The notes below the pieces were generated by a model that was not told where the DNA came from, did no database searches, and worked only from the letters and a program-made list of their open reading frames with translations. Below are positions 1 through 6,000 of a DNA stretch of 6,098 nucleotides, in pieces. Source of the DNA: Chloroflexota bacterium (GTDB lineage Bacteria > Chloroflexota > Limnocylindria > P2-11E); contig VBGU01000210.1 in the NCBI GenBank assembly GCA_005881085.1, positions 1 to 6,098 on the forward strand, in the 5' to 3' direction. The position numbers and the translations under genes are program-made. The number at the start of each line of letters is the position of its first letter. Position 1 is the stretch's first letter.

Positions 1-1026
1 ACCCGACTCGGCGTCGGCGACGCGCCGGCACGGTACGATGCTGCCCTCGATCTTTCCGCGCTGCGCGGCGTCGTTGAATACGAGCCCGGCGATCTCGTGG
101 CCACCGTTCGCGCCGGAACGACGCTGGCGGAGCTCGCTGAGGCCCTCGCCCCACGCGGGCAGAGCTGGCCGGTCGAGCCGGGTCTCCCCGAACGCGCCAC
201 CGTCGGCGGCACGCTCGCAAGCGCGGCTGGTGGCCCATCACGTCTGCGGTATTTCCACCCGCGCGACTGGGTCATCGGCGCGCGCGTCGTCCTCGGCGAT
301 GGGACGCCGGTGCGCTCGGGCGGCAGGGTCGTGAAGAACGTCACGGGCTATGACCTCACCCGCCTTTGGAGCGGGACGTTCGGCACGCTCGTCGCCATCG
401 TCGAGCTGACGCTGAAGCTCACCGCGATACCCGAGCGCACGGTATCGCTGGTCGCGGAGGTCGACGTTCCCGCGGCACTCCAGATAGCCAACGATCTGCA
501 CGCGAGCGGTCTTCCGCTGGACGCGCTCGCGGTCGTCACCGGCGAAGCGGTCGGCGCGCTCGATGCGCGCGGCGAAGCGGCCCTCCTCGTTCGCCTGACG
601 GGTCCCGCCGCCGCCGTGCGGCGCCTCGGTCGCGAGATCCGCGAGCGCGTGCGGTGCCACGACGTGGCGAACGAAGCGTGGGATCGCGTCGCGGCGCTCC
701 CGCTCGGGACAAAGTGGACCGCGCGCGTCGCGTGGCCGGCGGCGACTCGGCCGGCAATTCAGTTCGCCGGGTACCCCGCGCTGATCTACCCGGCGAACTC
801 GACCGCCTATCTCCTCCGATCGATCGATCGCGCGACCTTCGGAAAAGTCCGCACCTCGCTCGAGGCCGTCGGCGGGATCGCCGTGCTCGAACGGGCGAGC
901 GCCGAATACAAGCGTGAGGCGGGCGGAGCGTGGGGCGCGCCGCGTGTGCCGCTCGGCATCGCGCGCGCGCTGAAGGAGCGGTTCGACCCGCGCGGAGTGC
1001 TCGCGCCGGGACGGATGCCCGCATGA
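1..1026 (+). CDS. glcE: Glycolate dehydrogenase FAD-binding subunit GlcE (5' end cut by window)
   Basis: FAD-binding subunit of the three-part glycolate dehydrogenase (GlcDEF), which oxidises glycolate to glyoxylate at the inner face of the membrane. The reading frame is open from base 1, and the residues before the first possible start (GTG at 97) already match the family (LDLSALRG, VEYEPGDLVATVRAGT), so that GTG is internal. Visible PCMH-type FAD-domain motifs include VRAGTTLAELAEAL (window codons 35-48), ERATVGGTLASAAGGPSRLR, RDWVIGARVVLGDG and VVKNVTGYDLTRLWSGTFGTL (about codons 110-130). The C-terminus carries the usual FDPRGVLAPGRM ending. 341 residues are present; compared with the roughly 350-residue E. 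coli protein, a few tens of N-terminal residues are missing, including most of the first FAD-phosphate loop. The stop overlaps the glcF start as ATGA. A GlcD-like FAD protein is expected upstream. A related 2-hydroxy-acid substrate cannot be excluded. Confidence 0.93.
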   Translation, partial: TRLGVGDAPARYDAALDLSALRGVVEYEPGDLVATVRAGTTLAELAEALAPRGQSWPVEPGLPERATVGGTLASAAGGPSRLRYFHPRDWVIGARVVLGDGTPVRSGGRVVKNVTGYDLTRLWSGTFGTLVAIVELTLKLTAIPERTVSLVAEVDVPAALQIANDLHASGLPLDALAVVTGEAVGALDARGEAALLVRLTGPAAAVRRLGREIRERVRCHDVANEAWDRVAALPLGTKWTARVAWPAATRPAIQFAGYPALIYPANSTAYLLRSIDRATFGKVRTSLEAVGGIAVLERASAEYKREAGGAWGAPRVPLGIARALKERFDPRGVLAPGRMPA

Positions 1027-2252
1027 GCGCGGCCTTCGACACGACCGGGCTCGAGCGCTGCATCCACTGCGGGCTCTGCCTCGAAGCCTGCCCGACATAC
1101 AAGATCACGCATCTCGAGACGGAGTCGCCACGCGGGCGCCTGCATCTCATGGGTGCGATCGCGGACGGGCGCATCGATACACGATCGAGCGACGCCACCG
1201 TGCTGCACCTTGACCGATGCCTCGCGTGCCGCGCATGCGAAGCGGTGTGTCCCTCGGGCGTTCCCTACGGTCGCCTCATCGAGGAGACGCGGGCCGGCAT
1301 CGCGCAGGAACGGGGCATAGCGCCACTCGGCCAGCTGCTGCTCTGGTCGGTCTCCCGACCCTGGGTCCTCCGCGCGATGGCCGCGCTGCTGCTTGTCTCC
1401 GAGCGGACCGGGCTGCGGAGGCTCGCGCGTCGCTTGGGGCCACCGCGCCTGCGGCGGCTCGATGCGCTCGCCCCTCCGGTGGGCCGTCCCGCCTACCGGC
1501 GCGTCGCGGTGGAATCGCCCCGCTCGTCCGTCGCATTGCTTTTGGGATGCGTCATGCGCGCGTCGTACGGCGACGTGCACACAGCGACCGCGCGCGTGCT
1601 CGCGCACCTCGGCGTCGAAGTCATCGACACGCCGGGACAGACCTGCTGCGGCGCGCTTCACGCACATGCCGGTGACAAGGCGGAGGCGGTCCGCCTCGCG
1701 AAATTGAACATCGCCGCGTTCGAGGGCGCCGACGTCATCCTCGTGAATGCCGCGGGCTGCGGCGCCCATCTCAAAAGCTACGCGCACCTTCTCGAGGACC
1801 GGCCCAACTGGGCCGCTCGCGCCGCAGCACTCGCCTCGCGCGTCCGCGACGTGAGCGAGTACATGCAGACGATCGTCGGCGACAACACTTTGGGCGACCT
1901 CGGGATGCGCGTCACCTACCAGGACCCGTGCCACCTGGCGCATGCGCAGGGGATCCGAGCGGAGCCGCGCGCGCTGCTCTCGAGGGTGCGTGGGCTCGAG
2001 CTCGTGGAGATGGCCGACGCCGACGTCTGCTGCGGGAGCGCCGGCTATTACAACCTCGCCCAGCCCGAATACGCGGACCGGCTCCTCGAGCCGAAGATCG
2101 ACGCGATACTCGCGACGCGGCCCGACGCGGTCGTCACCGGAAATCCCGGGTGCATGCTCCAGCTCGCAGCGGGGCTTCGGTCGCGCGGGCGCTCCGACAT
2201 TCCGGTGCTGCACGTCGTCGAGGTCCTCGACCGCGCCCTGTCCGCCCGTTGA
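1023..2252 (+). CDS. glcF: Glycolate dehydrogenase iron-sulfur subunit GlcF
   Basis: Iron-sulfur subunit that takes electrons from the flavin subunits GlcD/GlcE and passes them to the membrane quinone pool. The 409-residue product is close to E. coli GlcF (about 407). Two ferredoxin-type 4Fe-4S motifs lie near the N-terminus: C13-C16-C19-C23-P (CIHCGLCLEACP) and C66-C69-C72-C76-P (CLACRACEAVCP). Two cysteine-rich CCG domains follow: C176, C208-C209-G and C246-G in the first, then C303-H, C336-C337-G and C377 in the second (DPCHLAHAQGIR, VCCGSAGYYNL, TGNPGCMLQL). The ATG at 1023 is preferred to the in-frame ATG at 930 because it gives the family N-terminus and overlaps the glcE stop as ATGA, typical of translational coupling. 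The longer version would add 31 Arg/Ala-rich residues read from inside glcE. No key residue is missing, so the protein looks functional. Confidence 0.95.
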   Translation: MSAAFDTTGLERCIHCGLCLEACPTYKITHLETESPRGRLHLMGAIADGRIDTRSSDATVLHLDRCLACRACEAVCPSGVPYGRLIEETRAGIAQERGIAPLGQLLLWSVSRPWVLRAMAALLLVSERTGLRRLARRLGPPRLRRLDALAPPVGRPAYRRVAVESPRSSVALLLGCVMRASYGDVHTATARVLAHLGVEVIDTPGQTCCGALHAHAGDKAEAVRLAKLNIAAFEGADVILVNAAGCGAHLKSYAHLLEDRPNWAARAAALASRVRDVSEYMQTIVGDNTLGDLGMRVTYQDPCHLAHAQGIRAEPRALLSRVRGLELVEMADADVCCGSAGYYNLAQPEYADRLLEPKIDAILATRPDAVVTGNPGCMLQLAAGLRSRGRSDIPVLHVVEVLDRALSAR

Positions 2253-2734
2253 TCACGCGCCGGGTCCTGACGATCTTTTTCGCGACCGTTGCCACGATCG
2301 TCGCCGTCCTCATGCTCCTCCTGATCCCCGTGTCGGTGACGCTCGGCCGCTACGCCAACGTCCTCGGCGAGGCGCTGATCCTGGTGGCGTGCGTCGGCTA
2401 CGTCACGCGCGTCATGCGCGCCGACCGGCGCAGGCGCCGCGAGGCCGAAGCCGCGCTTCCCCCGGAGCGCCGGCCCGCTCGACGCGTGCCGAGGAGGCCG
2501 ATCACGTTCCAGCTCCGCGAGACGCTGTTCGCATTCCTCGTGTGGTTCGTGCTCGTGGTCGCGTTCAACGCGTTCGTGGTCGGGATAGGGCCGGTCCCGA
2601 ACGTGGGCATAGCGGTCTTCGCCGCGTTCATGCTCGCGACCCTCACGGTCACGGGCCGGCACATGATGTTCCGGCTCACCGCCGAGGAGGACAGCGATCG
2701 GGGGGCTCCGCCCCCCGGCCCCCACCTCGGCTAG
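2249..2734 (+). CDS. Four-helix membrane protein, function unknown, coupled to glcF
   Basis: I do not recognise this family. The proposed TTG start overlaps the glcF stop as TTGA and gives a 161-residue protein beginning MITRRVLTIFFATVA. The next in-frame ATG (2312) would fall inside the first hydrophobic helix, which argues for the TTG. Four hydrophobic segments are visible: about residues 6-30, 36-53, 93-112 and 119-135. A strongly basic stretch (about 54-85, with RADRRRRRE and PARRVPRRP) separates the two helix pairs and should be cytoplasmic, so both termini would also be cytoplasmic. There is no lipobox, metal motif or catalytic signature. The C-terminus (RGAPPPGPHLG) is encoded by a GC-rich hairpin and may be non-functional tail. 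The overlap suggests co-translation with glcF, so a role as membrane partner of the dehydrogenase is conceivable but unproven. Reading as a gene rests on hydrophobic pattern, overlap and absence of a competing gene. Confidence 0.72.
   Translation: MITRRVLTIFFATVATIVAVLMLLLIPVSVTLGRYANVLGEALILVACVGYVTRVMRADRRRRREAEAALPPERRPARRVPRRPITFQLRETLFAFLVWFVLVVAFNAFVVGIGPVPNVGIAVFAAFMLATLTVTGRHMMFRLTAEEDSDRGAPPPGPHLG
2699..2717. repeat. Perfect GC hairpin at the 3' end of the membrane-protein gene
   Basis: Eight bases, CGGGGGGC (2699-2706), are repeated as the exact reverse complement GCCCCCCG (2710-2717) around a TCC loop, followed by another C-run. It lies inside the last codons of the membrane-protein gene, 17 bases before its stop codon, and just upstream of the LLM gene. 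No T-run follows, so it is not a classical intrinsic terminator. It may slow or stop transcription between the glycolate genes and the LLM gene, protect the mRNA 3' end, or be one copy of a dispersed GC-rich palindrome. The palindrome is visible directly; its function is inferred. Confidence 0.6.
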
Positions 2735-2737
2735 CCT
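2732..2737 (+). promoter_or_regulatory. Possible -10 box of a leaderless promoter for the LLM gene
   Basis: TAGCCT fits the TAnnnT -10 pattern and sits exactly at -12 to -7 if transcription begins at the G of the GTG start at 2744. No Shine-Dalgarno sequence precedes that GTG, which fits a leaderless mRNA. The first three bases are also the stop codon of the upstream gene. No convincing -35 box or TG extension is seen, so the call rests on position and motif alone. Confidence 0.35.
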
Positions 2738-2743
2738 GCGGCT

Positions 2744-3688
2744 GTGGATCTCGGCGTTCAGATCGAGCCGCAGCTCGGCTTCAAGTTCGAGGACGTCGTC
2801 GCGATCGCGCTCGACGCAGAGCGCGCCGGCTTCACCCGACTGTGGGTCTCGGACCATCTCTTTTTGGATCCGAACGCCGCGAACACCGACTGCCTCGAGG
2901 CCTGGACGCTCCTCGCGGCGCTCGCCGTGCGGACCGAGCGCATCCGGATCGGCCCAATGGTCACCTCGCAGTCGTACCGGAACCCGGCCCTGCTCGCGAA
3001 GATCGCCGCCGGCGTCGACGTGATGAGCAGAGGTCGGCTTGAATTCGGACTCGGCGCAGGCTGGAAGGAGGTCGAGTACCGCGCGTACGGCTACGAGTTC
3101 CCCGACGGGCCGACTCGCGTGACCCAGATGATCGAGACGCTGGAGATCTGCACGCGCATGTGGAAGGACGAGCGCGCGACGTATCAGGGCAAGTACTACC
3201 GCATTGCCGACGCACTGTGCTCGCCAAAGCCGATGCAAAAGCCGCTCCCGATCTGGATCGGCGGATCCAAACCGCGCGTCATGCGCGCCGCCGCTCGCTT
3301 CGCCCACGCGTTCAACTTCAACATCGGCACCTCGGCGCAAACAGACACTCTCAAAACGGCGATGCGTGAGATGGACGAGATCTGCAGGGCCCTGAAGCGC
3401 GATCCTTTGACGCTCCTCCGGAGCTCGTTCCTGATGGCGACGGTCGGGTCGACGGCAGGGCGGAGCGAGGAATTGCTCAAGGAGTTCGCGAAACAGCAGA
3501 AAACAGATCCAGCCAAGATCCTCGAACAACGGCCGGGCCTCCTCAGGGAAACTCCCGACCGCGTGCTCGCGCGGCTCCACGAATACGCCGCCTTAGGGAT
3601 CGCGCATGCCAACATCATGTTCCAGCCTTATGGAAGCGAGCGCGAGCAGATCGCCGCGCTCGCAGGGATCATCGCGAAGCTCGCGTAG
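2744..3688 (+). CDS. LLM-class (luciferase-like) probable F420-dependent oxidoreductase
   Basis: A TIM-barrel oxidoreductase of the bacterial luciferase-like superfamily, 314 residues, cytosolic. Family landmarks in order: the first strand MDLGVQIEP at the N-terminus, RLWVSDHLF (32-40), RIRIGPMVTSQSYRNP (66-81), SRGRLEFGLGAGW (95-107) followed by the R-A-Y-G segment, and SPKPMQKPLPIWIGG (160-174), where the flavin/deazaflavin phosphate site is formed. The FGLGAGW plus RAYG combination resembles the F420-dependent subgroup (TIGR03560-like) rather than FMN monooxygenases, but the cofactor cannot be proven from sequence. The physiological substrate is unknown. The GTG start is chosen because it begins exactly at the first barrel strand. 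It lies 9 bases after the preceding stop without a ribosome-binding site, and just after a possible -10 box. The kinase gene follows two bases after the stop, so the two are almost certainly co-transcribed. Confidence 0.9.
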   Translation: MDLGVQIEPQLGFKFEDVVAIALDAERAGFTRLWVSDHLFLDPNAANTDCLEAWTLLAALAVRTERIRIGPMVTSQSYRNPALLAKIAAGVDVMSRGRLEFGLGAGWKEVEYRAYGYEFPDGPTRVTQMIETLEICTRMWKDERATYQGKYYRIADALCSPKPMQKPLPIWIGGSKPRVMRAAARFAHAFNFNIGTSAQTDTLKTAMREMDEICRALKRDPLTLLRSSFLMATVGSTAGRSEELLKEFAKQQKTDPAKILEQRPGLLRETPDRVLARLHEYAALGIAHANIMFQPYGSEREQIAALAGIIAKLA

Positions 3689-3690
3689 TC

Positions 3691-4242
3691 ATGGAGCGGG
3701 CCGCCATCTGGCTCATCACCGGTGCGCCCGGCGCCGGAAAAAGCACGGTCTCGGATGCGCTATGCCGAAGGTTTCCCTTAGCCGTCCGCATCCCTGTCGA
3801 CGACATTCGAGATTGGGTGGTGTCTGGATTCTCGAGTCCGGTGGAGTGGACCGCCGAGACGACTCGACAATTCGCTCTGGCGAGACGCGGTGCTGCCAGA
3901 ATCGCCGCCGATTACGCCGACGCGGGATTCGTTGCGGTGCTGGACGACGTCGTCCGCCAGTCACAACTCGACCAATATACGAACTACCTCGGGATCACGC
4001 CCCTTCGGAAGGTTCTGCTCAACCCGAGCCTCGAGACAGTCCTCGCCAGGAACGCGGCCCCAGGACGGAAGGACTTCGATGTGAGCGTTCTCGAAGCCGC
4101 GTGTCGCGGCTTGCACCCGCTTCTCGCGTCGGAGAACACCACCGAGCGAGGCTGGATCGTTGTCGATTCGACAAGTCTGAACGTCGATCAGACCGTCGAC
4201 GCGATCGTCAAGGCCGAAACGACTCGCGGACGAAGCGGATAG
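3691..4242 (+). CDS. Small P-loop NTPase/kinase (AAA_33, chloramphenicol-phosphotransferase-like)
   Basis: A 183-residue soluble P-loop protein that probably phosphorylates a small molecule using ATP. It has a clear Walker A motif, GAPGAGKST at residues 11-19, after strand AIWLIT. An acidic substrate-site motif VDDIRDW follows at 36-42 (D37, D38, R40), in the place expected for AAA_33 and chloramphenicol-phosphotransferase-like kinases. A Walker B-like strand FVAVLDDVV lies at 80-88. A LID-like segment carries R120, R126 and K127. Length suits this family. The ATG lies two bases after the LLM stop, indicating one transcript. The substrate cannot be told: the acidic motif is also shared by kinases of sugars, nucleosides, tRNA and zeta-toxin-like proteins, and no antidote gene is adjacent, which speaks against a toxin. 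The stop codon abuts the large inverted repeat region. Confidence 0.82.
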   Translation: MERAAIWLITGAPGAGKSTVSDALCRRFPLAVRIPVDDIRDWVVSGFSSPVEWTAETTRQFALARRGAARIAADYADAGFVAVLDDVVRQSQLDQYTNYLGITPLRKVLLNPSLETVLARNAAPGRKDFDVSVLEAACRGLHPLLASENTTERGWIVVDSTSLNVDQTVDAIVKAETTRGRSG

Positions 4243-4258
4243 CACGGAGTTACGTGCT
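4241..4258 (+). repeat. Small hairpin at the kinase stop codon
   Basis: AGCACG (4241-4246) and its exact reverse complement CGTGCT (4253-4258) enclose a six-base loop. The left arm includes the last two bases of the kinase stop codon, and the right arm abuts the large inverted repeat, so the two stems could stack in the transcript. Six pairs can occur by chance in such GC-rich DNA, so its role is uncertain. Confidence 0.4.
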
Positions 4259-4353
4259 GAGCAGCGTCGGGGTCTTCTGAGCGCGCGGCCCCTGGCCGGC
4301 GGTCCACCGCGATCCCACGAGGGGCCGAGCGAAGAAGACCCCGGCGCTGCTCA
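4258..4353. terminator. Large 96-base inverted repeat between convergent genes, probable bidirectional terminator
   Basis: Bases 4258-4278 pair with 4333-4353 in a 21-pair stem; the only non-Watson-Crick position is 4267/4344, a U-G pair in + strand RNA and an A-C mismatch in - strand RNA. After a small internal loop, 4286-4293 pairs perfectly with 4320-4327, and an apical stem 4299-4303/4306-4310 can form. The element fills most of the gap between the kinase (+) and amidase (-) stops, where a two-way terminator is expected. No T-run follows on either strand, so classical intrinsic termination is doubtful. It could be a U-less terminator, an mRNA-stabilising structure, a palindromic mobile (MITE/REP-like) element, or a structured RNA. 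Pairing is seen directly; function is inferred. Confidence 0.6.
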
Positions 4354-4372
4354 CGGCCCGACACGCGAGTCA

Positions 4373-5812
4373 TCAGTCCCTCGGGCGTTTCGTGTGGTGA
4401 TCCGTTTCGCGCTGATAGGCGGACGCGAGCGCGACGAGGAGCGGCTCGCTGAAGGGCGGTCCGACGAGCTGCAGGCCCACGGGCAGTCCGTCGGTCCCAA
4501 AGCCACAGGGAAAGAAGATCGCGGGTACGCCGGCGAGGTTGCCGGCGGCGATGAGCCCGATGTTCCCGGTCCGACGGTTCGGGGGCGGTGTCGCGCTCGC
4601 CGTCGTCGGCGGGCTGTCGAGCGGCTGCGTGATCGGGGTCGCCGTGATCGCGCGCCCGACGGAGAGGATCACGTCGACCTCTCGGAACATCGAATCGAGC
4701 GCATCCTGCAGACGAGTTCGCATCCGCATCGCGTGCAGGTAGTCGCGCGCCTTGGTCTCGAGCGCGGCGCGGAGTCCGGCCTTCTGGCGAGCATCGATCA
4801 GCTGCTCGAACCGCTTGCCCTCGATGAGATCGGCGAAGATCTCGGCGCCCTCGGAGCCATACACCGTCTGGACCATGGGCCCGAACGGCATCGCCGGAAG
4901 GGTCGCGCGAACGAAGGTCGGCGCGATGAGCTTGAACTCGGCCACGCCCTTTTCGAGCGCGCGCTTGGCCTCGGGCGACGCGTGGTCGGCGATGTCCTCA
5001 TCGGCGAACGCGATCCGCGCCCGTTTCGCGACGGCAGCGGCAGCCCGCGCGGCCATCGGCTTGAAACGTTTCCCGCTCGTCGTCCGATCGGCCGCGTCCG
5101 CTCCCGCGATCGCCTCGAGTACGGCCGCGCAGTCGTCTGCTGTCCGCGCCATTGGGCCGAGCTTGTCGAGCGTCCACGAGAGCGCCATCGCGCCCTTGCG
5201 TGAGACGAGGCCGTACGTCGGTCGAAGGCCGGTGACCCCGCAATACGCCGACGGCGTCCCGATCGAGCCCGACGTCTCTGAGCCGATCGCGAAAGGGACG
5301 AGGCCCGCGCCGACCGCGGCGCCCGATCCGCTCGAGGATCCGCCGGACCAGTGCTCCTTGTTCCACGGGTTGCGGCCCGGACCCTGGAGCGAGGCGCTCG
5401 GGTAGCGATACCCACCGCCGCCCGCCAGCTCGACCATCGCGAGCTTCGCCGCGAGCACGGCCCCGCTCTTCTTGAGCTTCGCGACAACTGTCGCGTCCTC
5501 TCCGATGATCTGGTCCCGGTACGGCGGTGCGCCCCACGTCGTCGGGGCGCCTCGGGCCGCGAGTAAGTCTTTCGCACCGTAAGGGATTCCCGTGAGCGGC
5601 CCGCCCTGCTTTTTCGCGAGAGCGCCATCGGCGCGCTTGGCCTCGTCGAGCGCGCGCTCCGGCATGAGGGCGGCCACCGCGTTGTACTTCGGACCGAGCT
5701 TCCCAAGAAGATCGAGAGACGCGCGCGCGAGCTCGACCGACGAAATGCGACGCTTGCGGAGCGCGGCGGCGAGCTCGGCCGCGGTCGCGAAGCGGATTTC
5801 GGCGAAGCTCAA
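4373..5812 (-). CDS. Amidase-signature family hydrolase
   Basis: A 479-residue amidase-signature enzyme that hydrolyses a C-N amide bond; substrate unknown. The Ser-cisSer-Lys triad is intact: K81 in GIPYGAKDLL, cis-Ser S159 in GGSSSGSG, and nucleophile S183 in GSETSGSIGTPSAYCG, with the family's 24-residue spacing between the serines. The signature is followed by GLRPTYGLVSRKG and LDKLGPMARTADDCA, and the C-terminal oxyanion-side region NLAGVPAIFFPCGF and GLPVGLQLVG is present. The protein has no signal peptide and is probably cytosolic. It starts at a TTG that overlaps the stop of a small upstream gene as TTGA, giving the expected N-terminus (MSFAEIRFATAAELAAALRK). It resembles GatA, but no gatB is present and the usual GatA motif DTGGS is ETSGS here, so a stand-alone or AtzE-like amidase is more likely than tRNA amidotransferase. 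It converges on the kinase gene across the large inverted repeat. Confidence 0.92.
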   Translation of the reverse strand: MSFAEIRFATAAELAAALRKRRISSVELARASLDLLGKLGPKYNAVAALMPERALDEAKRADGALAKKQGGPLTGIPYGAKDLLAARGAPTTWGAPPYRDQIIGEDATVVAKLKKSGAVLAAKLAMVELAGGGGYRYPSASLQGPGRNPWNKEHWSGGSSSGSGAAVGAGLVPFAIGSETSGSIGTPSAYCGVTGLRPTYGLVSRKGAMALSWTLDKLGPMARTADDCAAVLEAIAGADAADRTTSGKRFKPMAARAAAAVAKRARIAFADEDIADHASPEAKRALEKGVAEFKLIAPTFVRATLPAMPFGPMVQTVYGSEGAEIFADLIEGKRFEQLIDARQKAGLRAALETKARDYLHAMRMRTRLQDALDSMFREVDVILSVGRAITATPITQPLDSPPTTASATPPPNRRTGNIGLIAAGNLAGVPAIFFPCGFGTDGLPVGLQLVGPPFSEPLLVALASAYQRETDHHTKRPRD

Positions 5813-5952
5813 TCCGCTTTGAAGATCGTCGGAGGCTCGGTCTCGATCGGAATGCGTTGCGCGCGCAGCTCCGTCGCCGCCTTCTGCACGATCTCGCGCG
5901 CTTCATCGGCGAGCCGCGCGGGATCATCGATGTTCCGCTCGTCCTCAGCCAC
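5809..5952 (-). CDS. Small 47-residue protein upstream of amidase, possible AtzG/GatC-like partner
   Basis: A short gene starting at GTG (5952-5950) and ending at TGA (5811-5809), whose stop overlaps the amidase TTG start as TTGA. The product begins MAEDERNIDDPARLADEARE and ends IETEPPTIFKAD. It is highly charged, with a predicted amphipathic helix at about residues 11-33 and then an extended Pro-rich tail. Amidases of the AtzE type and GatA work with small partners (AtzG, DUF4089; GatC) encoded next to them, made of helices plus an extended tail wrapping the amidase. The tail here (E-P-P-T-I-F) recalls the acidic-proline-phenylalanine end of AtzG proteins, but the protein is shorter and the likeness is weak. 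An in-frame stop lies 24 bases upstream of the GTG, with only a CTG as alternative start. The tight overlap is the main evidence that it is real. Confidence 0.68.
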   Translation of the reverse strand: MAEDERNIDDPARLADEAREIVQKAATELRAQRIPIETEPPTIFKAD

Positions 5953-5962
5953 CGGAGTGCGC

Positions 5963-5968
5963 AGGATA
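5963..5968 (-). promoter_or_regulatory. Possible -10 box for the amidase operon
   Basis: On the minus strand TATCCT (5968 to 5963) fits TAnnnT and lies 10 bases upstream of the GTG of the 47-residue gene. It would start an mRNA with a leader of only a few bases, consistent with the lack of a Shine-Dalgarno sequence there. No clear -35 box is seen. Confidence 0.35.
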
Positions 5969-5971
5969 GCG

Positions 5972-5991
5972 TGCTAGGCTCGGCCAAGGAG
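5972..5991 (+). promoter_or_regulatory. Extended -10 promoter box and ribosome-binding site for the 6001 gene
   Basis: TGCTAGGCT (5972-5980) is an extended -10 element (TGnTAnnnT), predicting a start near 5987. AAGGAG (5986-5991) is a strong Shine-Dalgarno sequence nine bases before GTG 6001. Together they define the start of the rightmost gene despite its short visible length. The predicted start point leaves a leader of about 14 bases that still contains most of the ribosome-binding site. No convincing -35 box is visible. Confidence 0.5.
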
Positions 5992-6000
5992 TCGAAGGCC

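Noticed and set aside
930..1022. N-terminal extension of GlcF from ATG 930
   Set aside because: The extra 31 residues are Arg/Ala-rich read-through of glcE in another frame; ATG 1023 gives the family N-terminus.
97..1026. GTG at 97 as the start of the GlcE gene
   Set aside because: The frame is open to base 1 and the upstream residues match the GlcE family, so the gene is cut by the window edge.
807..2213. Long open frame on the minus strand (468 codons)
   Set aside because: It is antisense to glcE/glcF, Arg/Asp-rich without recognisable motifs; a typical shadow in GC-rich DNA.
2048..3580. Long open frame on the minus strand (510 codons)
   Set aside because: It lies opposite three plausible genes, including the clear LLM oxidoreductase, and has a low-complexity charged composition.
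3691..4242. Zeta-type toxin or chloramphenicol resistance kinase
   Set aside because: The fold and motifs are compatible, but there is no antitoxin gene and nothing in the sequence specifies a drug substrate.
4394..5203. Plus-strand open frame opposite the amidase
   Set aside because: It is rich in Arg/Gly with no domain and lies wholly antisense to a well-supported amidase.
4373..5812. Genuine GatA subunit of tRNA amidotransferase
   Set aside because: No gatB is adjacent, the nucleophile loop differs, and the small upstream protein is too short for normal GatC.
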